Source of the DNA: Scatosoma sp045658805
Lineage (GTDB): Bacteria > Bacillota > Clostridia > Christensenellales > Borkfalkiaceae
Length of the DNA stretch: 6,745 nt
Assembly (NCBI GenBank): GCA_045658805.1
Contig: JAZOVQ010000097.1
Location: 1 to 6,745, forward strand
Direction: 5' to 3'
A model generated the notes under the pieces. The model saw only the letters and a list, made by a program, of their open reading frames with translations. It did no database searches and had not been told where the DNA came from. Both the position numbers and the translations under genes were made by a program. Shown here in pieces: positions 1 to 5,396 of the stretch (the stretch's first letter is position 1; each line of letters begins with the position of its first letter).

Positions 1-540
1 GAATGGTTCGTATCCGTTTACGGCGCAGACGCAATGTTTATGGTAAACTTGCTTCCTTCTTATTATTCGGAATGGTCCTCTGGCGATTATAAGAGCTACT
101 CGGCATACGTGAAAGCATATTGCGATATCGTATTGTCCCAGGTTACTGAAGGAACCAAATACCTTTCGATGGACAGCTATCCCGTATATGCTGATGGTTC
201 GTTGATGAAGAACTACATGTACGACTTGGCGGTTTTGAAGCATTACGCATTGGAATACGGCGCGCAAGCAAACGCAATTTTGCAGGCTTGCGGTTGGTCG
301 AGCAGCAACAATAATAAGGTGCCTACGGAAGAACAATATCGTTTGATGTATTATACGGCACTTGCATTTGGCGCAGATTCCATTGGTTGGTGGGGCTACT
401 CGCCTGAAGGTGAAAATCCTACCGTAATTCTTCCTGACCAAACGCCCGTTGACATCAACAACAACACAACTGCGGCTTACGATGCGCTTAAAGAAGTGAA
501 TACGGAAGTTGCAGGCTTTGGTTCTCTCTACAAGACCTAG
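1..540 (+). CDS. Glycoside-hydrolase-like protein, 5'-truncated, ends at in-frame TAG
   Basis: The frame is open from base 1 (E-W-F-V-S-V-Y-G), so the true start lies outside the window and the ATG at 34 is internal. The protein resembles the later strands of a TIM-barrel carbohydrate-active enzyme, of the GH42/beta-galactosidase-like kind. It has a strand ending in L-S-M-D-S-Y-P-V-Y, then a helix and a strand around A-N-A-I-L-Q-A-C-G-W, then T-E-E-Q-Y-R-L-M-Y-Y-T-A-L-A-F-G-A, a G-W-W-G-Y-S-P-E-G strand end, and a segment T-A-A-Y-D-A-L-K-E-V-N-T-E-V that in such enzymes precedes the C-terminal region. The family is assigned from recalled sequence pattern; I cannot name the catalytic acids or the substrate. 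The TAG at 538-540 is not a natural end: the same frame continues with similar-style protein to 876. Either this is a nonsense-mutated gene, a sequencing error, or a read-through or recoded codon. The protein is probably secreted, but the signal peptide region is not in view. Confidence 0.7.
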   Translation, partial: EWFVSVYGADAMFMVNLLPSYYSEWSSGDYKSYSAYVKAYCDIVLSQVTEGTKYLSMDSYPVYADGSLMKNYMYDLAVLKHYALEYGAQANAILQACGWSSSNNNKVPTEEQYRLMYYTALAFGADSIGWWGYSPEGENPTVILPDQTPVDINNNTTAAYDALKEVNTEVAGFGSLYKT

Positions 541-558
541 AACTGGCAAGGCGTTATC

Positions 559-876
559 ATGAGCTCGCCCAGCCAAGGTTTCTTCGGTTATGGTAAGGAT
601 GCGCAATATGATGCATTCAATATGGTAAAGAGTGACAGCTTGTTGTCGAAGTATAAAGAAATTGCCAGCGGTGCGTTTGACGTTGATGCAAACGGCATTG
701 TCCGCGTGGCAAATCTTGCGGAAGAAAAGGGCGGTTTTTATCTCTTGCGTTGGACGACGGAAGAGGGCGAGGGCGTCAACCATTACGTATGTAATATCGG
801 CGAGGGCTGGACGTACGAAAAATATAAAGCTTGTATGCAAAAGGCAGGCTTCTACGACGAGTTTGAGGGATTTTAA
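559..876 (+). CDS. C-terminal continuation of the same hydrolase-like gene after the in-frame TAG
   Basis: This is the distal piece of the upstream hydrolase-like gene, in the identical reading frame. The frame is already open from 541 (N-W-Q-G-V-I), directly after the TAG, and runs to TAA at 874-876. The W-Q-G-V segment looks like the conserved stretch that follows the barrel helix in this kind of protein, so the stop falls inside a domain rather than at its boundary. The rest is a beta-rich C-terminal region, for example I-V-R-V-A-N-L-A-E-E-K-G-G-F-Y-L-L-R-W, followed by Y-V-C-N-I-G-E-G-W-T-Y-E-K-Y. An ATG at 559 has only a weak AAGG (548-551) seven bases upstream, so independent translation is possible but unconvincing. 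I prefer to read 1-876 as one gene broken, or read through, at 538-540. No separate function is claimed for the fragment. Confidence 0.55.
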   Translation: MSSPSQGFFGYGKDAQYDAFNMVKSDSLLSKYKEIASGAFDVDANGIVRVANLAEEKGGFYLLRWTTEEGEGVNHYVCNIGEGWTYEKYKACMQKAGFYDEFEGF

Positions 877-896
877 TGCAAAAGCGAAAATTTTTA

Positions 897-925
897 GGAG
901 AGCAGGTTGAAAAATCTGCTCTTTT
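897..925 (+). terminator. Rho-independent terminator after the hydrolase-like gene
   Basis: AGAGCAG (899-905) pairs with CTGCTCT (916-922). Pairing continues inward through G-T, T-A and T-A pairs to a GAAA tetraloop at 909-912, and a short TTTT (922-925) follows. An outer pairing of GCGAAAA (884-890) with TTTTCGC (922-928) competes for the same T run. The hairpin begins about 20 bases after the TAA at 876 and precedes the next promoter. The T tract is short, so efficiency is uncertain. Confidence 0.65.
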
Positions 926-960
926 CGCGTGAAAGTGGAAAAAAATTTTTCATTTAGACC

Positions 961-989
961 TTGAAATTTATAAAAAGGTATGCTATAAT
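961..989 (+). promoter_or_regulatory. Sigma-A promoter of the flavodiiron operon
   Basis: TTGAAA (961-966) serves as -35 and TATAAT (984-989) as -10, with exactly 17 bp between them and an extended -10 TG at 981-982. The expected start of transcription is near 996, giving a leader of about 35 nt with a GAGGG ribosome site at 1017-1021. The -10 element is the left arm of an 8-bp inverted repeat whose right arm is 1006-1013, a possible operator. Confidence 0.85.
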
Positions 990-1030
990 ATTTTTGCAAA
1001 CGGGCATATTATAAACGAGGGCTTAAGTAT

Positions 1031-2368
1031 ATGCAAACGGATATCAAATATATCGGCGTAAACGACAAGAAAATTGATTTGTTTGAGGGAATGTACGAGG
1101 TTCCAAACGGAATTGCGTACAATTCCTATGCGCTTATTGACGAAAAAATTGCTATCTTTGATACCGTAGACGGCGCATTTGAAGAAGAATGGCTGCAAAA
1201 TTTGGAGCTTGCCCTCAACGGACGATTGCCCGATTATTTAATTGTACAACATATGGAGCCTGACCATTCGGCAAGTATTTTGGCGTTTGCCGACAAATAC
1301 CCCAAGGCAACCATTGTTGCTTCGTCCAAGGCGTTCGTGATGATGCAAAACTTCTTCAAAACGGATTTTTCCGACCGTCGTATGGTAGTAGGTGAGGGGG
1401 ACGTTTTATCGCTTGGTAAACACCAATTGACCTTTTACGCCGCGCCTATGGTGCATTGGCCCGAGGTTATGCTCACTTATGATAAAACGGCAAAGACTCT
1501 CTTTTCCGCGGATGCGTTTGGCAAATTCGGCGCATTGGACACCGAGGAAGATTGGGCTTGCGAAGCGAGAAGATATTATTTCGGTATCGTCGGAAAATAC
1601 GGTACGCAGGTGCAAAACCTTTTAAAGAAGCTGGCAGGGCTGGAGATACAAACCATTTGCCCCTTGCACGGACCTGTTTTGCAGGACAACATTGCCTATT
1701 ATTGGGGCTTGTACGACACTTGGTCTAGCTACGGCGTGGAGAGTGACGGAGTGTTGATTGCCTACACTTCGGTATACGGAAACACCAAAAAGGCGGTGGA
1801 GTTGCTTGCAAAGAAGCTCAAAGCGCAGGGCTGTGAAAAAGTGGTGGTAAAGGATTTGGCACGGTGCGATATGTCGGAAGCGGTTGAGGACGCTTTTCGC
1901 TATGGCAAAATGGTGTTTGCAACGACAACTTACAACGGAGAAATTTTCCCGTTTATGCGAGAATTTTTGCACAATTTAACGGAGCGGAATTTCCAAAACA
2001 AACGGGTTGGCTTTATAGAAAACGGTAGCTGGGCGCCTATGGCGACGCGTGTAATGCGAGGAGTTTTGGAAAAATGCAAAAACCTGCAATACACCCAAAC
2101 TACGGTGAAAATTTTGTCTTCGTTATCTACGGAAAATGAAGTGCAAATTACCGCGTTGGCGGAAGAGCTTTGCTCGGATTTAAACGGTAAAGTAGAGGAG
2201 AAGAATATGAGCAAATACGTATGTGGCGTATGCGGCTGGGTTTACGACGAAGAAGTTGGTTTACCCGAACAAGGCATAGCGGCAGGCACTAAATTTGCCG
2301 ATTTACCTGACGATTTCAATTGCGCGCTTTGCGGCGTTGGAAAAGATAATTTTACGAAAGAAAATTAA
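1031..2368 (+). CDS. Flavodiiron protein fused to C-terminal rubredoxin (oxygen/NO reductase)
   Basis: This 445-residue protein has the flavodiiron architecture with a rubredoxin tail, as in flavorubredoxins. Residues 1-235 form a metallo-beta-lactamase-like diiron domain with every expected iron ligand: H74-x-E76-x-D78-H79 in H-M-E-P-D-H, H142 in M-V-H-W-P, D161 in F-S-A-D-A-F-G, and H213 in P-L-H-G-P. Residues 241-385 form a flavodoxin domain with the FMN loop T-S-V-Y-G-N-T (246-252) and the second FMN contacts near T-T-Y-N-G and E-N-G-S-W. Residues 393-445 are rubredoxin with its four iron cysteines, C398-G-V-C401-G and C431-A-L-C434-G. Members of this family reduce O2 to water or NO to N2O in the cytoplasm of anaerobes, with electrons passing from rubredoxin to FMN to the diiron site. 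Which substrate is preferred cannot be told from sequence. The start has GAGGG (1017-1021) 9 nt upstream and a perfect promoter. It is the first gene of an operon with the Bfd-like protein. An internal start with its own ribosome site precedes the rubredoxin part. Confidence 0.95.
   Translation: MQTDIKYIGVNDKKIDLFEGMYEVPNGIAYNSYALIDEKIAIFDTVDGAFEEEWLQNLELALNGRLPDYLIVQHMEPDHSASILAFADKYPKATIVASSKAFVMMQNFFKTDFSDRRMVVGEGDVLSLGKHQLTFYAAPMVHWPEVMLTYDKTAKTLFSADAFGKFGALDTEEDWACEARRYYFGIVGKYGTQVQNLLKKLAGLEIQTICPLHGPVLQDNIAYYWGLYDTWSSYGVESDGVLIAYTSVYGNTKKAVELLAKKLKAQGCEKVVVKDLARCDMSEAVEDAFRYGKMVFATTTYNGEIFPFMREFLHNLTERNFQNKRVGFIENGSWAPMATRVMRGVLEKCKNLQYTQTTVKILSSLSTENEVQITALAEELCSDLNGKVEEKNMSKYVCGVCGWVYDEEVGLPEQGIAAGTKFADLPDDFNCALCGVGKDNFTKEN
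2207..2368 (+). CDS. Candidate nested start: stand-alone rubredoxin (53 aa)
   Basis: The linker of the fusion gene contains AGAGGAG (2194-2200), one of the best ribosome-binding sequences in the window. Six bases later comes an in-frame ATG (2207-2209), exactly at the first residue of the rubredoxin domain: M-S-K-Y-V-C-G-V-C-G-W-V-Y. Free rubredoxins typically begin with a Met just ahead of this K-Y-x-C-x-x-C segment and are about 52-54 residues, which matches. The cell could thus make both the fusion and a free, soluble rubredoxin from one mRNA. Alternatively, the site is a relic of a formerly separate rubredoxin gene fused by loss of the upstream stop codon. Seen: ribosome site, spacing and domain boundary. 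Inferred: that it is used. Confidence 0.45.
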   Translation: MSKYVCGVCGWVYDEEVGLPEQGIAAGTKFADLPDDFNCALCGVGKDNFTKEN

Positions 2369-2373
2369 AGGAG
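2367..2373 (+). promoter_or_regulatory. Ribosome binding site fixing the start of the Bfd-like gene
   Basis: AAAGGAG overlaps the TAA of the flavodiiron gene (2366-2368) and lies 8 nt before the ATG at 2382. It rules out the longer in-frame start at 2295, which would add 29 unrelated residues inside the rubredoxin coding region. The tight spacing points to translational coupling. Confidence 0.85.
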
Positions 2374-2381
2374 AAAACTTT

Positions 2382-2576
2382 ATGGAAAACTATATCATTT
2401 GTAATTGTAAGCAAGTAAGCTACGTGGATATCGAAGCGGCGGTGGCAAACCACAGCAAAATGGAAGACGTTTTGGAAGTATTCAACGACGTACAACGCAT
2501 TACGCATTGTTCGACGGGTTGCGGCGGCTGCCACGATAAAGTTTTGGACGTTATTTCCGAAATCATGATGAAATAA
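2382..2576 (+). CDS. Bfd-like [2Fe-2S]-binding protein (64 aa)
   Basis: A small cytoplasmic protein with the cysteine pattern of the Bfd (bacterioferritin-associated ferredoxin) fold: C7-N-C9 near the N-terminus and C47-G-G-C50 near the C-terminus, with an extra C43. In the family the C-x-C and C-x-x-C pairs hold one [2Fe-2S] cluster, and the helical domain either donates electrons to ferritin-type iron stores or acts as a module in larger oxidoreductases. The stretch between the two pairs is a few residues longer than in E. coli Bfd as I recall it. It sits 13 nt after the flavodiiron-rubredoxin gene with a strong ribosome site, so the two are very probably co-transcribed. That suggests a job in iron release or electron supply during oxidative or nitrosative stress, which is an inference from context. 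No ferritin gene is in the window. Confidence 0.85.
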   Translation: MENYIICNCKQVSYVDIEAAVANHSKMEDVLEVFNDVQRITHCSTGCGGCHDKVLDVISEIMMK

Positions 2577-2578
2577 TT

Positions 2579-2596
2579 GCGCAGGAAACACTGCGC
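2579..2596 (+). other. Small hairpin after the Bfd-like gene
   Basis: GCGCAG (2579-2584) pairs with CTGCGC (2591-2596) around a six-base loop, immediately after the TAA at 2576. No T tract follows, so it is a poor intrinsic terminator. It may mark the mRNA 3' end or protect it. A second weak pair, ATTCCC (2621-2626) with GGGAAT (2639-2644), lies further on. I find no convincing sigma-A promoter in 2577-2667, so some read-through into the lipoprotein gene is plausible. Confidence 0.4.
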
Positions 2597-2667
2597 CTTG
2601 AATGGCTGCTATCGGCAACAATTCCCCGGTAAAGCGTTGGGAATGATAACGATAAGGGAGGCTGTTT

Positions 2668-3921
2668 ATGAGAAGGAAAAAACTAATTTTATCTTTGGTG
2701 ACCGTTGTTTTGTCCTTGGGCTTTGCAAGCGGTTGCGGGCTTTTAGATTTGGGTTCGGCAGGACCTCCGCCCTCTTGGCTGGAGGAAAACCCTTCCGGAC
2801 AAAAATATGAAGAAGCGGTTTTCAAGGTAACGTACGATTACGGCTTTCACCAAGAGGGAAAGGCGAGTGTTTTGCTTGACGGTTGCTCTTTGTTTTTCGA
2901 GCCTGCCGATTACAATTTAGTGCCGCTTTTAGGCGGTGATATTATCACGGTCTATTACACGGGCGAAATGGTTGTGCAAGAAAGCTATCCTGGGCGCGTA
3001 GTGATTACCGGCGGGGAAGTTGAAGCTGTGCATAAACAAGATGCAACGGTGTTAGAATTGACGAAAACGGAAAGCGGTTTGGCAATTGCAGATGGCATTG
3101 AAATGCAAAGCGAATTACCCGAATACGTAATCAGTATAGACAGGTCTTTTTGCGCGTTAAGTGATATTTCCGTTGGGGAAACGGTGTGGGCTACTTATAA
3201 TATTCCGCGCGAAGAGGGTGTGGATATTGATTATTCTTTAGAAGAAGTGCAATTGGCTGCGTTATATGATTATCACCCTAACTATCCCGTAGGGATAGAA
3301 AGCTTGTATCCGTGGGTAGCGGAAGATTTGTCGGGGGTTACGGCGATACGCAGTGAAAGGGGCGCCTTGGGTTTTGCTCCTGGCGATTTAATTGACGTTT
3401 GCGAAAGTCGTGACGAGGCGGTTATTGAAGGGGCTATAATGCAATTAAAGCAATTGACCTTTAGAGAAGTTTCGGAGCGGGAAGCGCAAATGGAGGGCGG
3501 CGGCTATTACACGTTGACCATTGTAACGGAAACGGACGTTTATGGAATTGCGGTAAAGAACGGCTGCGTTTTCGTGGATGGGAAGTATTATATCAACAAC
3601 CAAAGCTTCCCCGAAATTGTAAATGGGGATACCATGTATCAATTTATCACCTATGGGGACACGAACGTCTTGTGGGTGAACGGCGAGGTTGAAAAGCAAT
3701 ATGAGGATATTATCGGCAAAATTATCTTTAAAGCAACCGATTTACAGCCGAGCATGACGGGTAACAAGTTTGTTTTGCATGATGGCAGTACGGACAAGAT
3801 TTTATTGTATTTGGAAGACGAAAAACATTTTTGGCTGGAAGATCCAAGGTATAACGGCTGTCTTTGGGAAATTGTCGGGGACGTAGATTTTTCCGAAATT
3901 TTTGAAGAGTTTGACAAATAA
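2668..3921 (+). CDS. Lipoprotein of unknown function (417 aa)
   Basis: The N-terminus has a basic M-R-R-K-K, a hydrophobic core L-I-L-S-L-V-T-V-V-L-S-L and a lipobox-like F-A-S-G-C, so Cys23 is the likely lipidated residue after signal peptidase II cleavage. A proline-rich linker (P-P-P-S-W, near residues 33-37) follows. The mature part appears to hold three beta-rich sections. Residues about 48-200 include G-D-I-I-T-V-Y-Y-T-G-E-M and E-S-Y-P-G-R, reminiscent of OB-fold-like lipoprotein domains such as DUF3221. Residues about 220-330 contain a helix followed by V-Y-G-I-A-V-K-N-G-C-V-F-V-D-G-K-Y-Y. Residues about 340-412 form a further segment. No catalytic motif is recognisable, and it should be anchored outside the membrane. 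AAGGGAGG (2654-2661), six bases before the ATG, supports this start. It stands between the redox operon and a strong terminator; no function is inferred from position. Confidence 0.85.
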   Translation: MRRKKLILSLVTVVLSLGFASGCGLLDLGSAGPPPSWLEENPSGQKYEEAVFKVTYDYGFHQEGKASVLLDGCSLFFEPADYNLVPLLGGDIITVYYTGEMVVQESYPGRVVITGGEVEAVHKQDATVLELTKTESGLAIADGIEMQSELPEYVISIDRSFCALSDISVGETVWATYNIPREEGVDIDYSLEEVQLAALYDYHPNYPVGIESLYPWVAEDLSGVTAIRSERGALGFAPGDLIDVCESRDEAVIEGAIMQLKQLTFREVSEREAQMEGGGYYTLTIVTETDVYGIAVKNGCVFVDGKYYINNQSFPEIVNGDTMYQFITYGDTNVLWVNGEVEKQYEDIIGKIIFKATDLQPSMTGNKFVLHDGSTDKILLYLEDEKHFWLEDPRYNGCLWEIVGDVDFSEIFEEFDK

Positions 3922-3935
3922 ATTTTATAAGCAAT

Positions 3936-3973
3936 AAGCGCGGATTGGGAGCTTTTTTCTCAATCCGTGTTTT
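3936..3973 (+). terminator. Rho-independent terminator after the lipoprotein gene
   Basis: CGGATTG (3941-3947) pairs with CAATCCG (3961-3967). The stem extends inward (G-T, G-C, A-T) and outward through C3939-G3969 and A-T pairs around a T-rich loop, and TTTT (3970-3973) follows. It lies about 15 nt after the TAA. Its lead-in AATAAGCGCG (3933-3942) is the same as in the terminator at 6149. Confidence 0.75.
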
Positions 3974-3986
3974 GTAGTACAAAACA
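3968..3986. promoter_or_regulatory. Perfect 19-bp palindrome, candidate operator
   Basis: TGTTTTGTA, a central G, then TACAAAACA: nine-base arms with perfect dyad symmetry and a one-base centre. It abuts the terminator tail and ends 37 bp before the -35 of the transporter promoter. A second, shorter dyad, AATTG-A-CAATT (3997-4007), lies between them. The symmetry suggests a dimeric regulator site for the downstream operon. No T tract follows on either strand, so it is not a terminator. The cognate regulator is not in the window. Confidence 0.45.
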
Positions 3987-4023
3987 AAATGTAAACAATT
4001 GACAATTATTTTTCTTCAAACGC

Positions 4024-4052
4024 TTGACGGAAAGGGGATAAGATGATACAAT
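4024..4052 (+). promoter_or_regulatory. Sigma-A promoter of the MFS-phosphatase operon
   Basis: TTGACG (4024-4029) and TACAAT (4047-4052) are spaced by 17 bp, with an extended -10 TG at 4044-4045. Transcription would start near 4059, which leaves the GTG at 4062 with no room for a ribosome site and supports translation from 4083. A TTGACA at 3999-4004 has no matching -10 and is part of a small palindrome instead. Confidence 0.8.
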
Positions 4053-4082
4053 AAACGACAAGTGAAAGAAAACGAGGTCGGC

Positions 4083-5378
4083 ATGGAAAACTTTGCGATA
4101 AGTGTCAATGATAAACGCGTAAAATACGGTTGCTATTCGGCAAACGTTGCGATGGCGGTGGTGGGCAATTTGTCACCGCTGTTGTTTTTAATTTTCGAAG
4201 GGGCGTACGGTATTTCCTTTTCCTTGCTTGGTATGCTTGTGCTTATCAATTTTTGCACGCAGCTCGGCATAGATTTGGCGTTTTCCTTTTTCTCACATAA
4301 ATTCAATATCCCCAAAGTGATAAAATGTATGCCCATTTTGACAATTATCGGTTTGGCGGTGTACGCCTTATTGCCTTATTTCTTCCCTGCGCAAGCGTAT
4401 GTCGGCTTGGCGATAGGTACGGTTATTTTCTCGGCTTCCAGCGGGCTTGCCGAGGTGCTTGTAAGCCCCGTAGTGGCGGCAATTCCTGCAAAAGACCCCG
4501 ATAGCGAAATGAGTAAACTGCACTCCATTTACGCGTGGGGTGTTGTGGGTGTGGTTGTCTTTGGGACGCTCTTTTTGTTCCTTTTCGGCAGCGGCGCATG
4601 GGTATGGTTGCCTTTGATTTTTGCGTTGATTCCCGTTGCAACGTGTTGCTTGTTTGCAGGGGTAAAAATCCCGCAGTTAGAGAAACCCGAAAAGACGTCG
4701 GGCGCGTTGCAATTCCTTAAAAATAAAGGGGTTTGGCTGTGCGTATTCGCCATTTTCCTCGGCGGTGCAAGCGAAGTGGTAATGGCGCAATGGAGCTCGG
4801 CATACCTCGAACAATCCTTTGGAATTCCCAAGGTTTGGGGGGATATTTTCGGCGTAGCAATCTTCTCTGTGGCATTGGGATTGGGACGTAGTTTGTATGC
4901 AAAAATAGGTAAAAATATCGGCAGGGCTTTGTTTATGGGCGCGACAGGCGCGGCGGTGTGTTATCTTTGCACCGTATGTTTTTCCAACCCCATTATCGGC
5001 TTGGCGGCTTGCGCATTGACAGGTTTTTGCGTATCCATGCTTTGGCCTGGAAGTTTAATCGTCGCATCCGATCGTTTTCCGCAGGGCGGCGTGTTGATTT
5101 TTGCCTTAATGGCGGCGGGCGGCGATTTCGGCGCAGCAATCGGACCGCAATTGGTGGGTGTTGTTACGGACGTAGCGTTACATAGTTCGGCTATGGCTTC
5201 GTGGGCATCGGCGCTTGGGCTGACCATTGAGCAATTGTCCATGAAAGCAGGAATGTTGGTGGGGGCAATCTTTCCCATAATTGCCGCATTTGTATTTTTT
5301 GCCATTTTACGTTTACGGAAAAAGGATGGCTGGCAGGGCTTGCGGAAGAACGCTAATGAAGTGACGGAAATAGAATAA
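4083..5378 (+). CDS. Major facilitator superfamily (MFS) transporter
   Basis: A 431-residue, strongly hydrophobic protein with about 12 predicted membrane spans in two halves, separated by a polar linker at residues 195-212 (I-P-Q-L-E-K-P-E-K-T). Spans can be seen near 20-40, 46-70, 80-101, 105-134, 150-169 and 172-193 in the first half, with a comparable set from 217 to 410. The motif L-H-S-I-Y-A-W-G (146-152) and the overall pattern resemble sugar or small-metabolite MFS proteins, FucP-like in feel, but the substrate cannot be named. The tail is basic then acidic (R-K-K-D-G-W onward) and should be cytoplasmic. I start at ATG 4083, with GAGG at 4074-4077 six bases upstream, rather than the in-frame GTG at 4062, which almost coincides with the predicted transcription start and has no ribosome site. 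The phosphatase gene follows after 18 nt, so the two form an operon. Confidence 0.9.
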   Translation: MENFAISVNDKRVKYGCYSANVAMAVVGNLSPLLFLIFEGAYGISFSLLGMLVLINFCTQLGIDLAFSFFSHKFNIPKVIKCMPILTIIGLAVYALLPYFFPAQAYVGLAIGTVIFSASSGLAEVLVSPVVAAIPAKDPDSEMSKLHSIYAWGVVGVVVFGTLFLFLFGSGAWVWLPLIFALIPVATCCLFAGVKIPQLEKPEKTSGALQFLKNKGVWLCVFAIFLGGASEVVMAQWSSAYLEQSFGIPKVWGDIFGVAIFSVALGLGRSLYAKIGKNIGRALFMGATGAAVCYLCTVCFSNPIIGLAACALTGFCVSMLWPGSLIVASDRFPQGGVLIFALMAAGGDFGAAIGPQLVGVVTDVALHSSAMASWASALGLTIEQLSMKAGMLVGAIFPIIAAFVFFAILRLRKKDGWQGLRKNANEVTEIE

Positions 5379-5396
5379 ACGAAAGAAGGTGCTTGT

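Noticed and set aside
632..910. Alternative-frame + strand open frame over the hydrolase C-terminal part
   Set aside because: It runs within a better-supported frame, is rich in Arg/Lys/Ala without motifs, and reaches into the terminator.
1622..1972. Minus-strand open frame of 116 residues inside the flavodiiron gene
   Set aside because: It lies antisense to a gene with complete family motifs; there is no ribosome site or recognisable domain.
2295..2381. Longer start for the Bfd-like protein
   Set aside because: The extra residues overlap the rubredoxin coding region in another frame, and AAAGGAG at 2367-2373 clearly serves the ATG at 2382.
2577..2810. Small + strand open frame overlapping the lipoprotein start
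   Set aside because: It begins directly after the Bfd-like stop with no ribosome site, its sequence has no protein-like character, and it overlaps a well-supported gene.
3999..4004. TTGACA as the -35 of the transporter promoter
   Set aside because: No -10 lies 16-18 bp downstream; TTGACG at 4024 with TACAAT at 4047 fits exactly. The hexamer is part of the AATTG-A-CAATT dyad.
4062..4082. Upstream GTG start for the MFS transporter
   Set aside because: It has no ribosome site and lies about three bases from the predicted transcription start; ATG 4083 has GAGG six bases upstream.
4961..5305. Minus-strand open frame of 114 residues inside the transporter gene
   Set aside because: It is the antisense shadow of a membrane protein gene, with low-complexity Ala/Pro/Lys composition.
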